From: Planctomycetota bacterium
GTDB lineage: Bacteria; Planctomycetota; Planctomycetia; Pirellulales; PLA5
Direction: 5' to 3'
Length of the DNA stretch: 64,000 bases
Assembly (NCBI GenBank): GCA_003576845.1
Contig: QEVJ01000005.1
Location: 24,708 to 88,707 of the forward strand
The translations under genes and the position numbers were made by a program. This document shows, one piece after another, positions 27,230 through 34,904 of this stretch. Positions within the stretch are counted from its first letter, which is position 1, and each line of letters opens with the position of its first letter. The notes under the pieces were generated by a model that did no database searches, was not told where the DNA came from, and was given only the letters and a program-made list of their open reading frames with translations.

Positions 27230-27696
27230 GCGCGGTTTCACGAAGCTGCAAGATCGCCGCGGCGGCCGTTTTGGTTGCCGCGGCGGTCGCATCGTTCGGC
27301 GCCGCTGCTGCGCATGCGGATGATTCGGTCGAGCTCGGAGCTCGCGCGTCGGAGTTAATTGCGCGGCTCACGAGCGATTCGTGGTCCGTTCGGCAGGAGG
27401 CACAGCGCGCGTTGCGCGCCGCGCCGGTCGATGAGGCGGCGATGCTGCGAGCGCTTGCGGCTCACACGGAAACGAGCGTTCGCGTGGCGGCGATCGACGT
27501 GTTATCGCAGTGGATGCGGAGCGCCGACGCATCGCGAAGCAAGGCGGGGCGCGACGCGCTCGCGGCAATCGCTAGCGGGCAACACGATGGGGCCAAGCTG
27601 GCAGCTTCGCGCCTCGACGCGCTCGTGAACGAAATCGAGGAGTCCGTAATGGACAGCCTGACCGAGTTTTCGCGTCCATTGCCGGTATTCACGTGA
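27226..27696 (+). CDS. Exported HEAT-like repeat protein (first part of an interrupted frame)
   Basis: 156 residues. It starts at the ATGA overlap with the preceding gene, so translation is coupled. Signal peptide: CKIAAAAVLVAAAVASFGAAAAHADD. The mature part has HEAT-type helical pairs (LIARLTSDSWSVRQEAQRAL, then VRVAAIDVLSQWM). The frame ends with TGA at 27694-27696, but the same frame then continues open for 145 codons (see the next entry), so this may be the N-terminal half of one longer gene. Confidence 0.7.
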   Translation: MSAVSRSCKIAAAAVLVAAAVASFGAAAAHADDSVELGARASELIARLTSDSWSVRQEAQRALRAAPVDEAAMLRALAAHTETSVRVAAIDVLSQWMRSADASRSKAGRDALAAIASGQHDGAKLAASRLDALVNEIEESVMDSLTEFSRPLPVFT

Positions 27697-27717
27697 CGCT
27701 CGGCGTTTGCCGGCCGC

Positions 27718-28131
27718 GTGTCGGTCGAGATGGAGCGGGGAAAAGCGGTGGGCGTGGTCTTTGATGGACTTCAAACGCCGGGCGAGGGACTCGTGCGCGC
27801 GGCAAAGCTTCCGCGGCTAGCGCGGGCGACGTTTCGGCACGCAAGTTTGTCCGCGGCGGCGATTCGACCGCTGGGCGAGGCGGAAAAACTGGCCGAGATC
27901 ACGATCGAAGAACCGGTGAACGCCATTCCCGAAGAAGCCATCGCGGCCTTGGGCGAGCTCGGGACACTGCGGAAGCTGACGCTTCGCGGCGTTGCGATCG
28001 GCGAAGACGAGGAAGCCGCACTCAAGAACCGCCTACCCCGGGTAATCGTCGTCCTCGAACCGCCGAGCGCCGCGGGCGACGAACCGAGGTCCACCGCGCA
28101 GATGCCCGATAAAGTACAATCGGTATGGTAG
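27718..28131 (+). CDS. LRR-like C-terminal half in frame after TGA; possible pseudogene part or readthrough product
   Basis: 137 residues from a GTG with no Shine-Dalgarno. The frame is identical to that of the HEAT gene and is separated from its stop by only seven codons. Sequence such as LVRAAKLPRLARATFR, EKLAEITIEE, LGELGTLRKLTLRGVAI resembles degenerate leucine-rich repeats. It has no signal peptide of its own although the upstream half has one, which favours a single ancestral gene of about 300 codons broken by a CGA-to-TGA type change. Alternatives are sequencing error or true readthrough. Confidence 0.5.
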   Translation: MSVEMERGKAVGVVFDGLQTPGEGLVRAAKLPRLARATFRHASLSAAAIRPLGEAEKLAEITIEEPVNAIPEEAIAALGELGTLRKLTLRGVAIGEDEEAALKNRLPRVIVVLEPPSAAGDEPRSTAQMPDKVQSVW

Positions 28132-28138
28132 TCTCGCG

Positions 28139-28199
28139 GACCATTCTTCATTTTGCATTCTGCCTTTCCTCCGCGAACCCTCAGTGGCCTCCGTGGCAC
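28139..28199. repeat. Degenerate short-repeat arm (CATTCTTCATTTTGCATTC type)
   Basis: CATTCTTCATTTTGCATTC in 7-bp steps, then CCTCAGTGG and CCTCCGTGG, upstream of the response regulator. The reverse-oriented counterpart (GCAGAAT units) is at 31909-31935, beyond lexA. Confidence 0.55.
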
Positions 28200-28224
28200 G
28201 ACGAACTGGCTTGTCCATCAAAAG

Positions 28225-28947
28225 ATGCCCCGTCGCCAGATACTTGTGGTGGAAGACGACGCGCCAATTCGGCGGGGCGTGGTCGATGCGCTTGCGGCGC
28301 ATGGGTATTTGCCGGTCGAGGCGGCGGATGGGCCGACGGCGATTCAGATGGCGCTCGGCAAGCCGGTGGAACTGGTGCTATTGGACTTGATGTTGCCGGG
28401 CTGCGGTGGACTCGAAGTACTCGCGCAAGTGCGCGACGCGCGGCCGACGCTGCCGGTGATCGTCCTCACGGCGCGGGGTGAAGAGAACGACCGCGTCGCG
28501 GGCTTGCGATTGGGGGCGGACGATTATGTGGTCAAGCCGTTCAGCGTGCGAGAGCTGATTGCGCGGGTGGAAGCCGTCCTGCGGCGTTCGCCCGAGCGGC
28601 CCGACGACGTGCAGGAGATTCCGCTGCCTGAGGGCGTGGTGGACGTGGCGCGGCGCGAAGTGCGGTTCGGCGACGGCGAACGGGCGGAACTGTCGGAGCG
28701 CGAGTTGAGCCTGGTGCGGTATCTTGCGCAGCATTCGGGGCGGGCGATTTCGCGGGACGAGATTCTGACCCGCGTGTGGCAACTTGACCCGACGGGGGTC
28801 GAGACGCGGACGATCGACATGCACGTTGCCCGATTGAGAGAAAAACTCCGCGACAACGGGGAATCGCCGGTGGTGATTCTGACGGTTCGCGGGAAAGGTT
28901 ACATGTTTTTTCAGGGGTCGGGGGTCGGGGGTCAGTGGTCGCGGTGA
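28225..28947 (+). CDS. OmpR/PhoB-family response regulator
   Basis: 240 residues. Receiver domain: acidic pair D11/D12, phospho-acceptor D54 in LLDLMLPG, T82 and K104 (YVVKPFS). Then a winged-helix DNA-binding domain (LSERELSLVRYLAQHSG, TRTIDMHVARLREKLRDNG, VRGKGYMFF). The partner is the histidine kinase 126 bp downstream. The last ten residues (GSGVGGQWSR) are encoded by the heptamer array at 28914-28940 and are not part of the domain, so the array appears to have extended the reading frame. Confidence 0.94.
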   Translation: MPRRQILVVEDDAPIRRGVVDALAAHGYLPVEAADGPTAIQMALGKPVELVLLDLMLPGCGGLEVLAQVRDARPTLPVIVLTARGEENDRVAGLRLGADDYVVKPFSVRELIARVEAVLRRSPERPDDVQEIPLPEGVVDVARREVRFGDGERAELSERELSLVRYLAQHSGRAISRDEILTRVWQLDPTGVETRTIDMHVARLREKLRDNGESPVVILTVRGKGYMFFQGSGVGGQWSR

Positions 28948-29072
28948 CGAGTCGTTGCAACTTGTTCGCGTCAACTTGCGGCCTCCGATCGCAATTACGA
29001 CTTCGCTGCGTTGCTCGGTTTTGGTTCGCTCCCAGCCCCCTGACCGCCGATCCCAGCCCCCTGACCCCCAAC
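28914..29072. repeat. Inverted pair of heptamer arrays between response regulator and kinase genes
   Basis: Left arm 28914-28940: GGGGTCG, GGGGTCG, GGGGTCA. Right arm 29030-29072: CCCAGCC, CCCTGAC, CGCCGAT, CCCAGCC, CCCTGAC, CCCCAAC. The right arm is the reverse-complement type and runs to the base before the kinase ATG, so it overlaps the ribosome-binding region; no purine-rich Shine-Dalgarno remains there. Confidence 0.7.
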
Positions 29073-29073
29073 C

Positions 29074-31050
29074 ATGAAACGTCCCTGGCAAATCTGGACC
29101 GTGTTCGGTTTGGCGCTGGCCGTGGCCACGGGAATCATGGCTTGGCTGACGTTCAAAGCGATCGCTCTCGATCGGGCGGAAGCGGCGGCGCGGGCGGAGC
29201 TCGACCTTGCACGGCGGCAGGCGGAGCTCGACGACCGGATCAGCCAGGCGCTGTGGCGGATGGATACGGCGCTTGCACCGCTGATCGCGCAGGAAGCCGT
29301 GCGCCCGGTGAGCGTGTACGAGCCGATTCTGACGGTCGCGGGCGGCAAAGGCGACGCACAGACGACCGTGTCGCCGATTCTCGAACAGCCGTCGCCGTTC
29401 GTCCTGTTGCATTTTCAAGTCGGGCCAAAGGGCGGTTTGTCGTCGCCGCAAGCGCCGATCGGCGCGGCGTGCGCGGTGGCAATCGACAACGGCGGGTCCG
29501 AGACGAACATCCGGCTCAGCGGCGAGCGGCTTGACGCGTTGCGCAAGCAAATCGTGCCGGAGAACCTGATCGCCATGTTGCCGAGCGATCCGCTGCCGGT
29601 GAATAACACGACGGCGGCGCAGTGGAACCTCAATCCGAACGAACCAATTGGCGAGAACTCGGCCTACGTGGTGAATCGCGATCCCGCGACGTGGCAGCAA
29701 CGAGCGGTCGGACCGGGGGCGACGTTTCCGCCGCCGAGCGAACATCCGCGGCCTACGCCCGATGCCGACATTGCCCAGACATTCGACCCGCGGCAGCAAG
29801 CGGCGCAGGCCGATTCGGGTGAGCAGGTTCCGCGGCAAAGCCGCGCAGACATTGGGCAGCAGGCGGCACGGTCGGCGAACAGCTTGAACGACTTGGAAAG
29901 CCGCGGGCGGAGCGTGCAGAACTACGCGCAGCAGGCCGAAATGCAGCAGAGAATTCAACCGTTTGGCAAGCTGACCGCGGGAGCGGCGAACGACGCGATT
30001 GCGGGCGTGAGCCGGCCGCTGTGGGTTGGCGACCAGTTGATTCTCGCCCGGCGCGTGACCCAGCGGGGTCAGGTGCTCGTACAGGGCGTGTGGCTGGATT
30101 GGCCGGCGCTCAAGGCGTGGCTAACGAAGTCGACGGCCGATTTGCTGCCCGAGATGGCGCTCATGCCGGCGACGGCGGAGAGCCATCCGGCGTCGCACCG
30201 GCTGCTGGCGACGCTGCCGGTGGAACTGGTCGTGCCTGCGCTGGTCGTGGAACCGGTGAGCGTCGCGCCGCTGGGGTTTCCGCTAGTCGTTGCATGGTCG
30301 TCGCTGGTGCTGGCGGCGCTGGCGGTGGCGGGATTGCTGTTCGGCGTGGTGCGGCTGAGCGAGCGGCGGGCGGCGTTCGTGTCGGCGGTGACGCACGAAT
30401 TGCGCACGCCGCTAACCACGTTTCGGTTGTATACGGAGATGTTGTCGCAAGGACTGGTGACCGACGAAGCGCGGCGGGGCGAATATCTCGACACGCTGCA
30501 CGCCGAGGCCGATCGGTTGGGCCATCTGGTCGAAAACGTGCTGTCGTTTGCCCGGCTCGAACGCAAGAACCAGATGCGGCGGCGGGAGGCGACGACGATC
30601 GGGCGGCTGATCGACGACGCGGCCGAACGGTTGGCGAGCCGGGCCTCGCAGGCGGAACTCACGATCGAGGTCGAGGCCGACGCGGCGACGCGGGCGGCGG
30701 CGGCGGTGGTCGATCCCGCGGCGGTCGAGCAGATTCTGTTCAACCTGGTCGACAATGCGTGCAAGTATGCGGCGGCGAGCATGGACCGGCGGTTGCACCT
30801 GTCGGCGATCGTGCAGGGGCGCTCGGTCGCCATTCGGCTCCGCGACCACGGTCCGGGGGTGCCGGGGAATCTTGCCCGCGAGGTTTTCCGGCCGTTTTCG
30901 CGGCCCGCGGACAACGCCCATCCGAATGTGCCCGGCGTGGGCCTGGGGTTGGCGTTATGCCGGCGACTGGCGCGCAGCATGAAGGGCGAACTGGAGCTTC
31001 TTCGCCGCAACGACGGGGCGGAATTCGAGCTGCGGCTGCCGCTAGCGTAA
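29074..31050 (+). CDS. Membrane sensor histidine kinase
   Basis: 658 residues. TM1 is at about 10-29 (FGLALAVATGIMAWLTF). A long extracytoplasmic part follows (about 30-395), including a low-complexity Gln/Ala/Asp stretch around 230-300 with no recognised ligand domain. TM2 is near 405-425 (VAWSSLVLAALAVAGLLFG). Then come the HisKA H-box THELRTP with H441 as phospho-acceptor, N-box LFNLVDNACKY, G1 RDHGPGVPG and G2 VGLGLAL. It presumably phosphorylates the adjacent OmpR-type regulator. There is no HAMP or PAS domain between TM2 and the dimerisation helix. Confidence 0.93.
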   Translation: MKRPWQIWTVFGLALAVATGIMAWLTFKAIALDRAEAAARAELDLARRQAELDDRISQALWRMDTALAPLIAQEAVRPVSVYEPILTVAGGKGDAQTTVSPILEQPSPFVLLHFQVGPKGGLSSPQAPIGAACAVAIDNGGSETNIRLSGERLDALRKQIVPENLIAMLPSDPLPVNNTTAAQWNLNPNEPIGENSAYVVNRDPATWQQRAVGPGATFPPPSEHPRPTPDADIAQTFDPRQQAAQADSGEQVPRQSRADIGQQAARSANSLNDLESRGRSVQNYAQQAEMQQRIQPFGKLTAGAANDAIAGVSRPLWVGDQLILARRVTQRGQVLVQGVWLDWPALKAWLTKSTADLLPEMALMPATAESHPASHRLLATLPVELVVPALVVEPVSVAPLGFPLVVAWSSLVLAALAVAGLLFGVVRLSERRAAFVSAVTHELRTPLTTFRLYTEMLSQGLVTDEARRGEYLDTLHAEADRLGHLVENVLSFARLERKNQMRRREATTIGRLIDDAAERLASRASQAELTIEVEADAATRAAAAVVDPAAVEQILFNLVDNACKYAAASMDRRLHLSAIVQGRSVAIRLRDHGPGVPGNLAREVFRPFSRPADNAHPNVPGVGLGLALCRRLARSMKGELELLRRNDGAEFELRLPLA

Positions 31051-31182
31051 AGGCCCGCAGGCTCTGGCGTGGTGGCGTGGCACGATCGGGAGACCATGCC
31101 AGAACGGGATCCCGAAACCCTCGCCCCACGTCCCGCGCCCCTCTCCCCGCTTGACGCGGCCGCTTTGCTGAACAAAAATCCT

Positions 31183-31224
31183 CTGTACAGGCGCACTTGA
31201 TTCTGTACTAACGTATATTACAAT
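31183..31224 (+). promoter_or_regulatory. Candidate lexA promoter/operator region
   Basis: Two CTGTAC half-sites (31183-31188 and 31203-31208), the first within CTGTACAG, precede TACAAT (31219-31224), with TTGATT (31198) 15 bp before it. Repeated half-sites overlapping a promoter would fit autoregulation by LexA. The operator consensus for this lineage is not known to me, so the call is tentative. Confidence 0.35.
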
Positions 31225-31306
31225 AGTGATGTTGGATCGCCGTTGCGGCCGACATTCCTATTTGGGCGACTTGCGGAGCGACCGCCTCACCGGAGGAGAT
31301 TTTGCC

Positions 31307-31909
31307 ATGAGCGTGTTCGATCAACTGACCAAGCGGCAAGCGCAGATTTACGATTTCATCCGCGACAAGATCAAGAACCGCGGCTACGGCCCGACGGTTC
31401 GGGAGATCGGGGATCAGTTCGACATCGCGTCGCCGAACGGCGTGATGTGCCATTTGAAGGCCCTGGAGAAGAAGGGACTCATTTCGCGCGAACCGAACAT
31501 GTCGCGGGCGATCCAACTTCTCGCCGAACCGGAAGAGGTAAAGGGCCTGCCGCTCATCGGGCAAATTGCCGCCGGCGTGATGCACGAAGCGATCGAGCAG
31601 GACGAGCGGGTCGATTTCGATACGCTGTTCAACAAGAAGAACCAATTCGCGTTGCACGTGCGCGGCGACTCGATGATCGAGGCCCAGATTGCCGATGGCG
31701 ATTACGTGATTTGCCGCCGACAGCGGAACGCGCGGCCGGGCCAGATCGTCGTGGCCGAGACGGGCGACGGCGAGGCGACGCTCAAGTATTGGTATCCCGA
31801 GGCGAACCGCGTCCGCTTGCAACCGGCAAACTCGTCGATGAAGCCGATTTACGTCAAGGACGTGAAAGTGCTGGGCGTGGTCGTCGGCGTGGTGCGGCGG
31901 ATGGATTAA
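31307..31909 (+). CDS. lexA: LexA repressor (SOS regulator)
   Basis: 200 residues. It represses SOS genes and is self-cleaved when RecA filaments form. The N-terminal winged helix-turn-helix is LTKRQAQIYDFIRDKI...PTVREIGDQF. The cleavage site is A89-G90 in IAAGVMHE. The catalytic dyad is S122 (VRGDSMIE) and K160 (EATLKYWYPE). All elements are intact. GGAGGAG lies 8-14 bp before the ATG. It sits downstream of a two-component pair but is separated by 256 bp with its own promoter-like region. Confidence 0.95.
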   Translation: MSVFDQLTKRQAQIYDFIRDKIKNRGYGPTVREIGDQFDIASPNGVMCHLKALEKKGLISREPNMSRAIQLLAEPEEVKGLPLIGQIAAGVMHEAIEQDERVDFDTLFNKKNQFALHVRGDSMIEAQIADGDYVICRRQRNARPGQIVVAETGDGEATLKYWYPEANRVRLQPANSSMKPIYVKDVKVLGVVVGVVRRMD

Positions 31910-31981
31910 ATGCAGAATGCAGAATGAAGAATGAGTGCCGATAGTGGCGATCGCTTGCTTCGCGGGGGATCATTCGCTCAT
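31909..31981. repeat. Degenerate heptamer array (GCAGAAT) between convergent genes
   Basis: GCAGAAT, GCAGAAT, GAAGAAT units start directly at the lexA stop. A weaker opposite arm (CATTCGCTCATT, 31970-31981) overlaps the last codons of the convergent haem-protein gene. Confidence 0.55.
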
Positions 31982-33784
31982 TAGGTCGACGCGGCCCCAG
32001 TAGGCGAATTCGTAGTTCCAGGCGGTTGCGGCGTTGTCGAGTTCGACGGTGACCGTTTGCCCGGCGAATGGCGTCAGGTCAACGGAGAGCGATTGCCAGC
32101 CGTTGCGGCACGACTTTGAGCTGACATCGGCGGCTTGCGTTTGCTGGCCGTTAACGCGAACGGCCAGCCGCCAGTCGCCGCGCGGATCGTGTGATACGTC
32201 GATTTCGAGCTGCGTCTTTTTGCCGGCGGGAACGTCGATCGTGCGGGCGAGCGTACAGGACTTCTCGCGGCTGACGGGATGCGTGCGGACGACGGCTTTT
32301 CGCCCGGCGTGTTCGGCGAGGAGGGCCACGCCGCCTTCGCCGACGGCGTCGGTGGTGAATCCGGGGGCGACCTCGCCCAGGATCGACGCGAATTGCGTCG
32401 GGTCGGTCGATGCACGCGGCAGCGGCTCGCGGACGCCGGGAAGTTGCTTCGCCTCGGGATCGCTCGGCGGACGATCGAGCGTCAAGAGGGCGAAAAGGTC
32501 GCGGATTTCGTCCGGCTTGAGCTGCGTTTCCAGGCCCTCGGGCATCATCGAAAGCTTGCTTTGCTGGACCTCGTCGACGTCGTCGCGGGCGAGAAGCTCT
32601 GTCTTGCCGCCTTGCACTTTGAGGACGAGCCGCTGGTCGTTGTCTTCGACGGGAAGTCCCGTGAGAACGCGGCCGTCGAGCGTGCGGACGTTGACCGCTT
32701 GATAGGCGGCCCCGATGACGAGGCTGGGGTCGAAAACGTTGGACAGAATCTGCTCGAACGACGATCGGCCGTTGGCCGTAAGATCGGGTCCGACGTCGGC
32801 GCCCTGGCCGTAGAGCCTGTGGCATTGGCCGCAGACGCGGTTGAAAACCTCGACGCCTTTGTGCGGATCGCCCGGCGTGCGGCGGATGAGGCGGCGCATT
32901 TCGGCGATGACGAGATCGCGCCGCGGGTCGCGGTCCTCGCGGATGGAACCCCACTTGGCTTTGACGGCCGCGACGAGTTCCTTGTCGCCGCTGGCGAGCA
33001 GTTGCCGAATCTGATTCGTGTTGATCGCGCTCGCGGGCAAGCGGCCGGCGGCGATGGCGGCGAGGAGCGATTTTGCCCAGGCGGCGCGTTGCGTGAGGAG
33101 CTCGATCGCTTTGGGCTGCAACTCGGCTTCCAGATGCGAGTACGATTCGAGCACGGCATCGGCGACGGCCGGCTCGTCGAGGCGGCCGATCGTCTGCAAG
33201 ACGGCGGCGCGGAACGTCGCGGAGTTTCCCTTCGCGTCGGAAAGGACGCGGCGAACGACGGAGAGCAAGCCGCCGTCGCCCGCCGCCACGAGGGCATTGA
33301 GGGCAGCGACGCGGCGATCTTCACTGGATTTGGCCGAGGCGAAGACGCCGCGAACGGCGGCGAGGGCGGCGGGGTTCTTCCACGTGCTGGCCAACAACGC
33401 AGCATCGCCATAGAGCGGGTCGTCGGGCTTGCCGGAGAGGACGCCGGCAAGGAGTTTGTCGAGCCGCGGCGCAAGCGCGGCGAGTTGCTCGCCGGCGAGT
33501 TCCCGAGACTGAATCTTCTGGGCCAGCACGCTCAGGCATTGCCCTGCCGAGTCGACGTCGCCGGTGTCGGGGTCGAGGACGAGTTCCAACAGGCCGACGA
33601 GGGCGTCGGCATCGGCGCCGGGGGAATCGCCGGAATCTGCCGGTGGCGCGGCGTCGCCGGACTCGGCCTGCGTCGCGGCGAGGGCGGTTCGTGCGGTTGC
33701 GAACCACGGTGGGATAGCGGTACAGGCGAGCGCCGTAATCGCGATGGCGACGGCGACCGGAGAGAGAAGGTGTTTGGCCGGCAT
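31970..33784 (-). CDS. Exported HEAT-repeat protein with haem-binding domain (Pirellula/Verrucomicrobium type)
   Basis: 604 residues. Signal peptide (VAVAIAITALACTAIP...). Residues about 60-290 are HEAT-like helical repeats (RRVAALNALVAAGDGGLL, FRAAVLQTIGRLDEPAVAD). Then HKGVEVFNRVCGQCHRLYGQG contains the single haem site C318-x2-C321-H322, followed by the conserved VGPDLTANGRSSFEQIL and the distal MMPEGLETQLKPDEIRDL, whose methionines could be the axial ligand. This is the TIGR02603-type arrangement, expanded in planctomycetes and often fused to glucose-dehydrogenase-like propellers; the propeller is missing here. A C-terminal jelly-roll-like domain follows. Confidence 0.88.
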   Translation of the reverse strand: MPAKHLLSPVAVAIAITALACTAIPPWFATARTALAATQAESGDAAPPADSGDSPGADADALVGLLELVLDPDTGDVDSAGQCLSVLAQKIQSRELAGEQLAALAPRLDKLLAGVLSGKPDDPLYGDAALLASTWKNPAALAAVRGVFASAKSSEDRRVAALNALVAAGDGGLLSVVRRVLSDAKGNSATFRAAVLQTIGRLDEPAVADAVLESYSHLEAELQPKAIELLTQRAAWAKSLLAAIAAGRLPASAINTNQIRQLLASGDKELVAAVKAKWGSIREDRDPRRDLVIAEMRRLIRRTPGDPHKGVEVFNRVCGQCHRLYGQGADVGPDLTANGRSSFEQILSNVFDPSLVIGAAYQAVNVRTLDGRVLTGLPVEDNDQRLVLKVQGGKTELLARDDVDEVQQSKLSMMPEGLETQLKPDEIRDLFALLTLDRPPSDPEAKQLPGVREPLPRASTDPTQFASILGEVAPGFTTDAVGEGGVALLAEHAGRKAVVRTHPVSREKSCTLARTIDVPAGKKTQLEIDVSHDPRGDWRLAVRVNGQQTQAADVSSKSCRNGWQSLSVDLTPFAGQTVTVELDNAATAWNYEFAYWGRVDLMSE

Positions 33785-34069
33785 TTCCTAATGAGTTGTG
33801 CGAGAGTTCGGCGGCAAGTCACGCCTCCCATGATGATTCGCCCGGTAGAACGCGACAAGGCACATGGGCCACGTGAGCCGCGACCATGGAGGGCGTGCTG
33901 GAGAGGGGAAACGCGGCGGTGGCGGGGCGTGAATCTAGGGCGAATGGCGAAACTCTGTGCGTCGCGGCGGATCGGAGTTTTCTGCCGATTGGCTCGATTT
34001 TTCGGAAAATGCGGCCGATAAATTCGCTTGGATTACGTCACCTTCACGGACGAAGCGAGGGATCCGAGC

Positions 34070-34726
34070 ATGAGACGCGCACTGTTGGCAGCGATGCTGG
34101 CTGCGGCCCTGGGGACGACGACGGGCTGCGGCATTGTGGACACCGTGTTGCTCGGAAGACCCTGTGCCGGCGGCCGCGGACCTTGCGGAACCGTCTGCGA
34201 CCCGTGCGCCTATGGCGGCGGCGGAGATTGCGGCTGCGGCGATGCCTGTGATAGCGCGTGCGGCGACAGTTGCGGCGGAGCGTGCGGCGGCTGCTGCCAT
34301 GCTTGCCCGTTGTTCGAGATTTTTGGCTTCCTGCACCCGGACCGGTTGCTCTGCGCGTGGGAATATCGCGATTGCGACGGGTGCGGCGACCGCTACTGGG
34401 GCGACTGGTATCGCGGCGAGCGGGCGGGTTGCGAATCGTGCGATTGCCACGGCAATTGGACCGGACACGGCGGCGGAACTTACGTTCCGGGGCACGGGCA
34501 CGTGATCGAAGAACACGTCAGCGAACCGACGCCGGCCGAAGCGGCGCCGAAGCCGAAGGTCGCGCCGGGTCCGGAACAAGGGGCCATGTCGCGTCGCACC
34601 AGTGCCACGCGGACCGCGCCAAGCCGCTCGGTCGTGCCGGCGCGGGCGACGAAGTCAAAACAGCCGGCGCCGCGTCTGCGGCCGGTGGGATCTGATGCCG
34701 AATGGACGGCCCGTCGGGGGCGGTAA
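34070..34726 (+). CDS. Cysteine/glycine-rich lipoprotein
   Basis: 218 residues. The signal peptide ends in a lipobox-like LGTTTGC, so lipidation is likely. Residues about 30-80 are extremely Cys- and Gly-rich (CGDACDSACGDSCGGACGGCC), roughly one Cys every three to four residues, followed by a second group around DCDGCGDRYWGDWY and CESCDCHGNW. The C-terminal 70 residues are basic and Pro/Ala-rich. Similar Cys-rich exported proteins occur in planctomycetes; disulfide crosslinking in the envelope or metal binding are both possible. The upstream TTG (34028) extends the frame, but the ATG at 34070 begins the signal peptide. Confidence 0.75.
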   Translation: MRRALLAAMLAAALGTTTGCGIVDTVLLGRPCAGGRGPCGTVCDPCAYGGGGDCGCGDACDSACGDSCGGACGGCCHACPLFEIFGFLHPDRLLCAWEYRDCDGCGDRYWGDWYRGERAGCESCDCHGNWTGHGGGTYVPGHGHVIEEHVSEPTPAEAAPKPKVAPGPEQGAMSRRTSATRTAPSRSVVPARATKSKQPAPRLRPVGSDAEWTARRGR

Positions 34727-34785
34727 TATGAGCGGATAGGCGCGTTGCTCGCTCACCAGTCGGGACTTCAATCACAAAAAAACGC

Positions 34786-34824
34786 AAAGGCACGCCGGGG
34801 ATGACCTCGGCGTGCCCTTTTTCG
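34786..34824. terminator. Bidirectional intrinsic terminator
   Basis: AAAGGCACGCCG..CGGCGTGCCCTTTTT: a 9-bp perfect GC-rich stem with a TTTTT run on the plus side and a run of seven A (34777-34783 area) giving a T-tract on the minus side. It lies between the convergent Cys-rich lipoprotein and toroid genes. Confidence 0.85.
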
Positions 34825-34848
34825 CGTTTCAGGAAGTGGTCGGATTAA

Positions 34849-34876
34849 GTGGGCAATGGGCGGTGGGCAGTAGCGG
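34849..34876. repeat. Heptamer array (GTGGGCA)
   Basis: GTGGGCA, ATGGGCG, GTGGGCA, GTAGCGG in 7-bp steps between the terminator and the minus-strand gene end. A reverse-complement array of the same unit (TGCCCAC type) is at 53723-53757. Confidence 0.6.
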
Positions 34877-34904
34877 ACGTCACCGCTTTTGGAAACTCTT
34901 GGCG

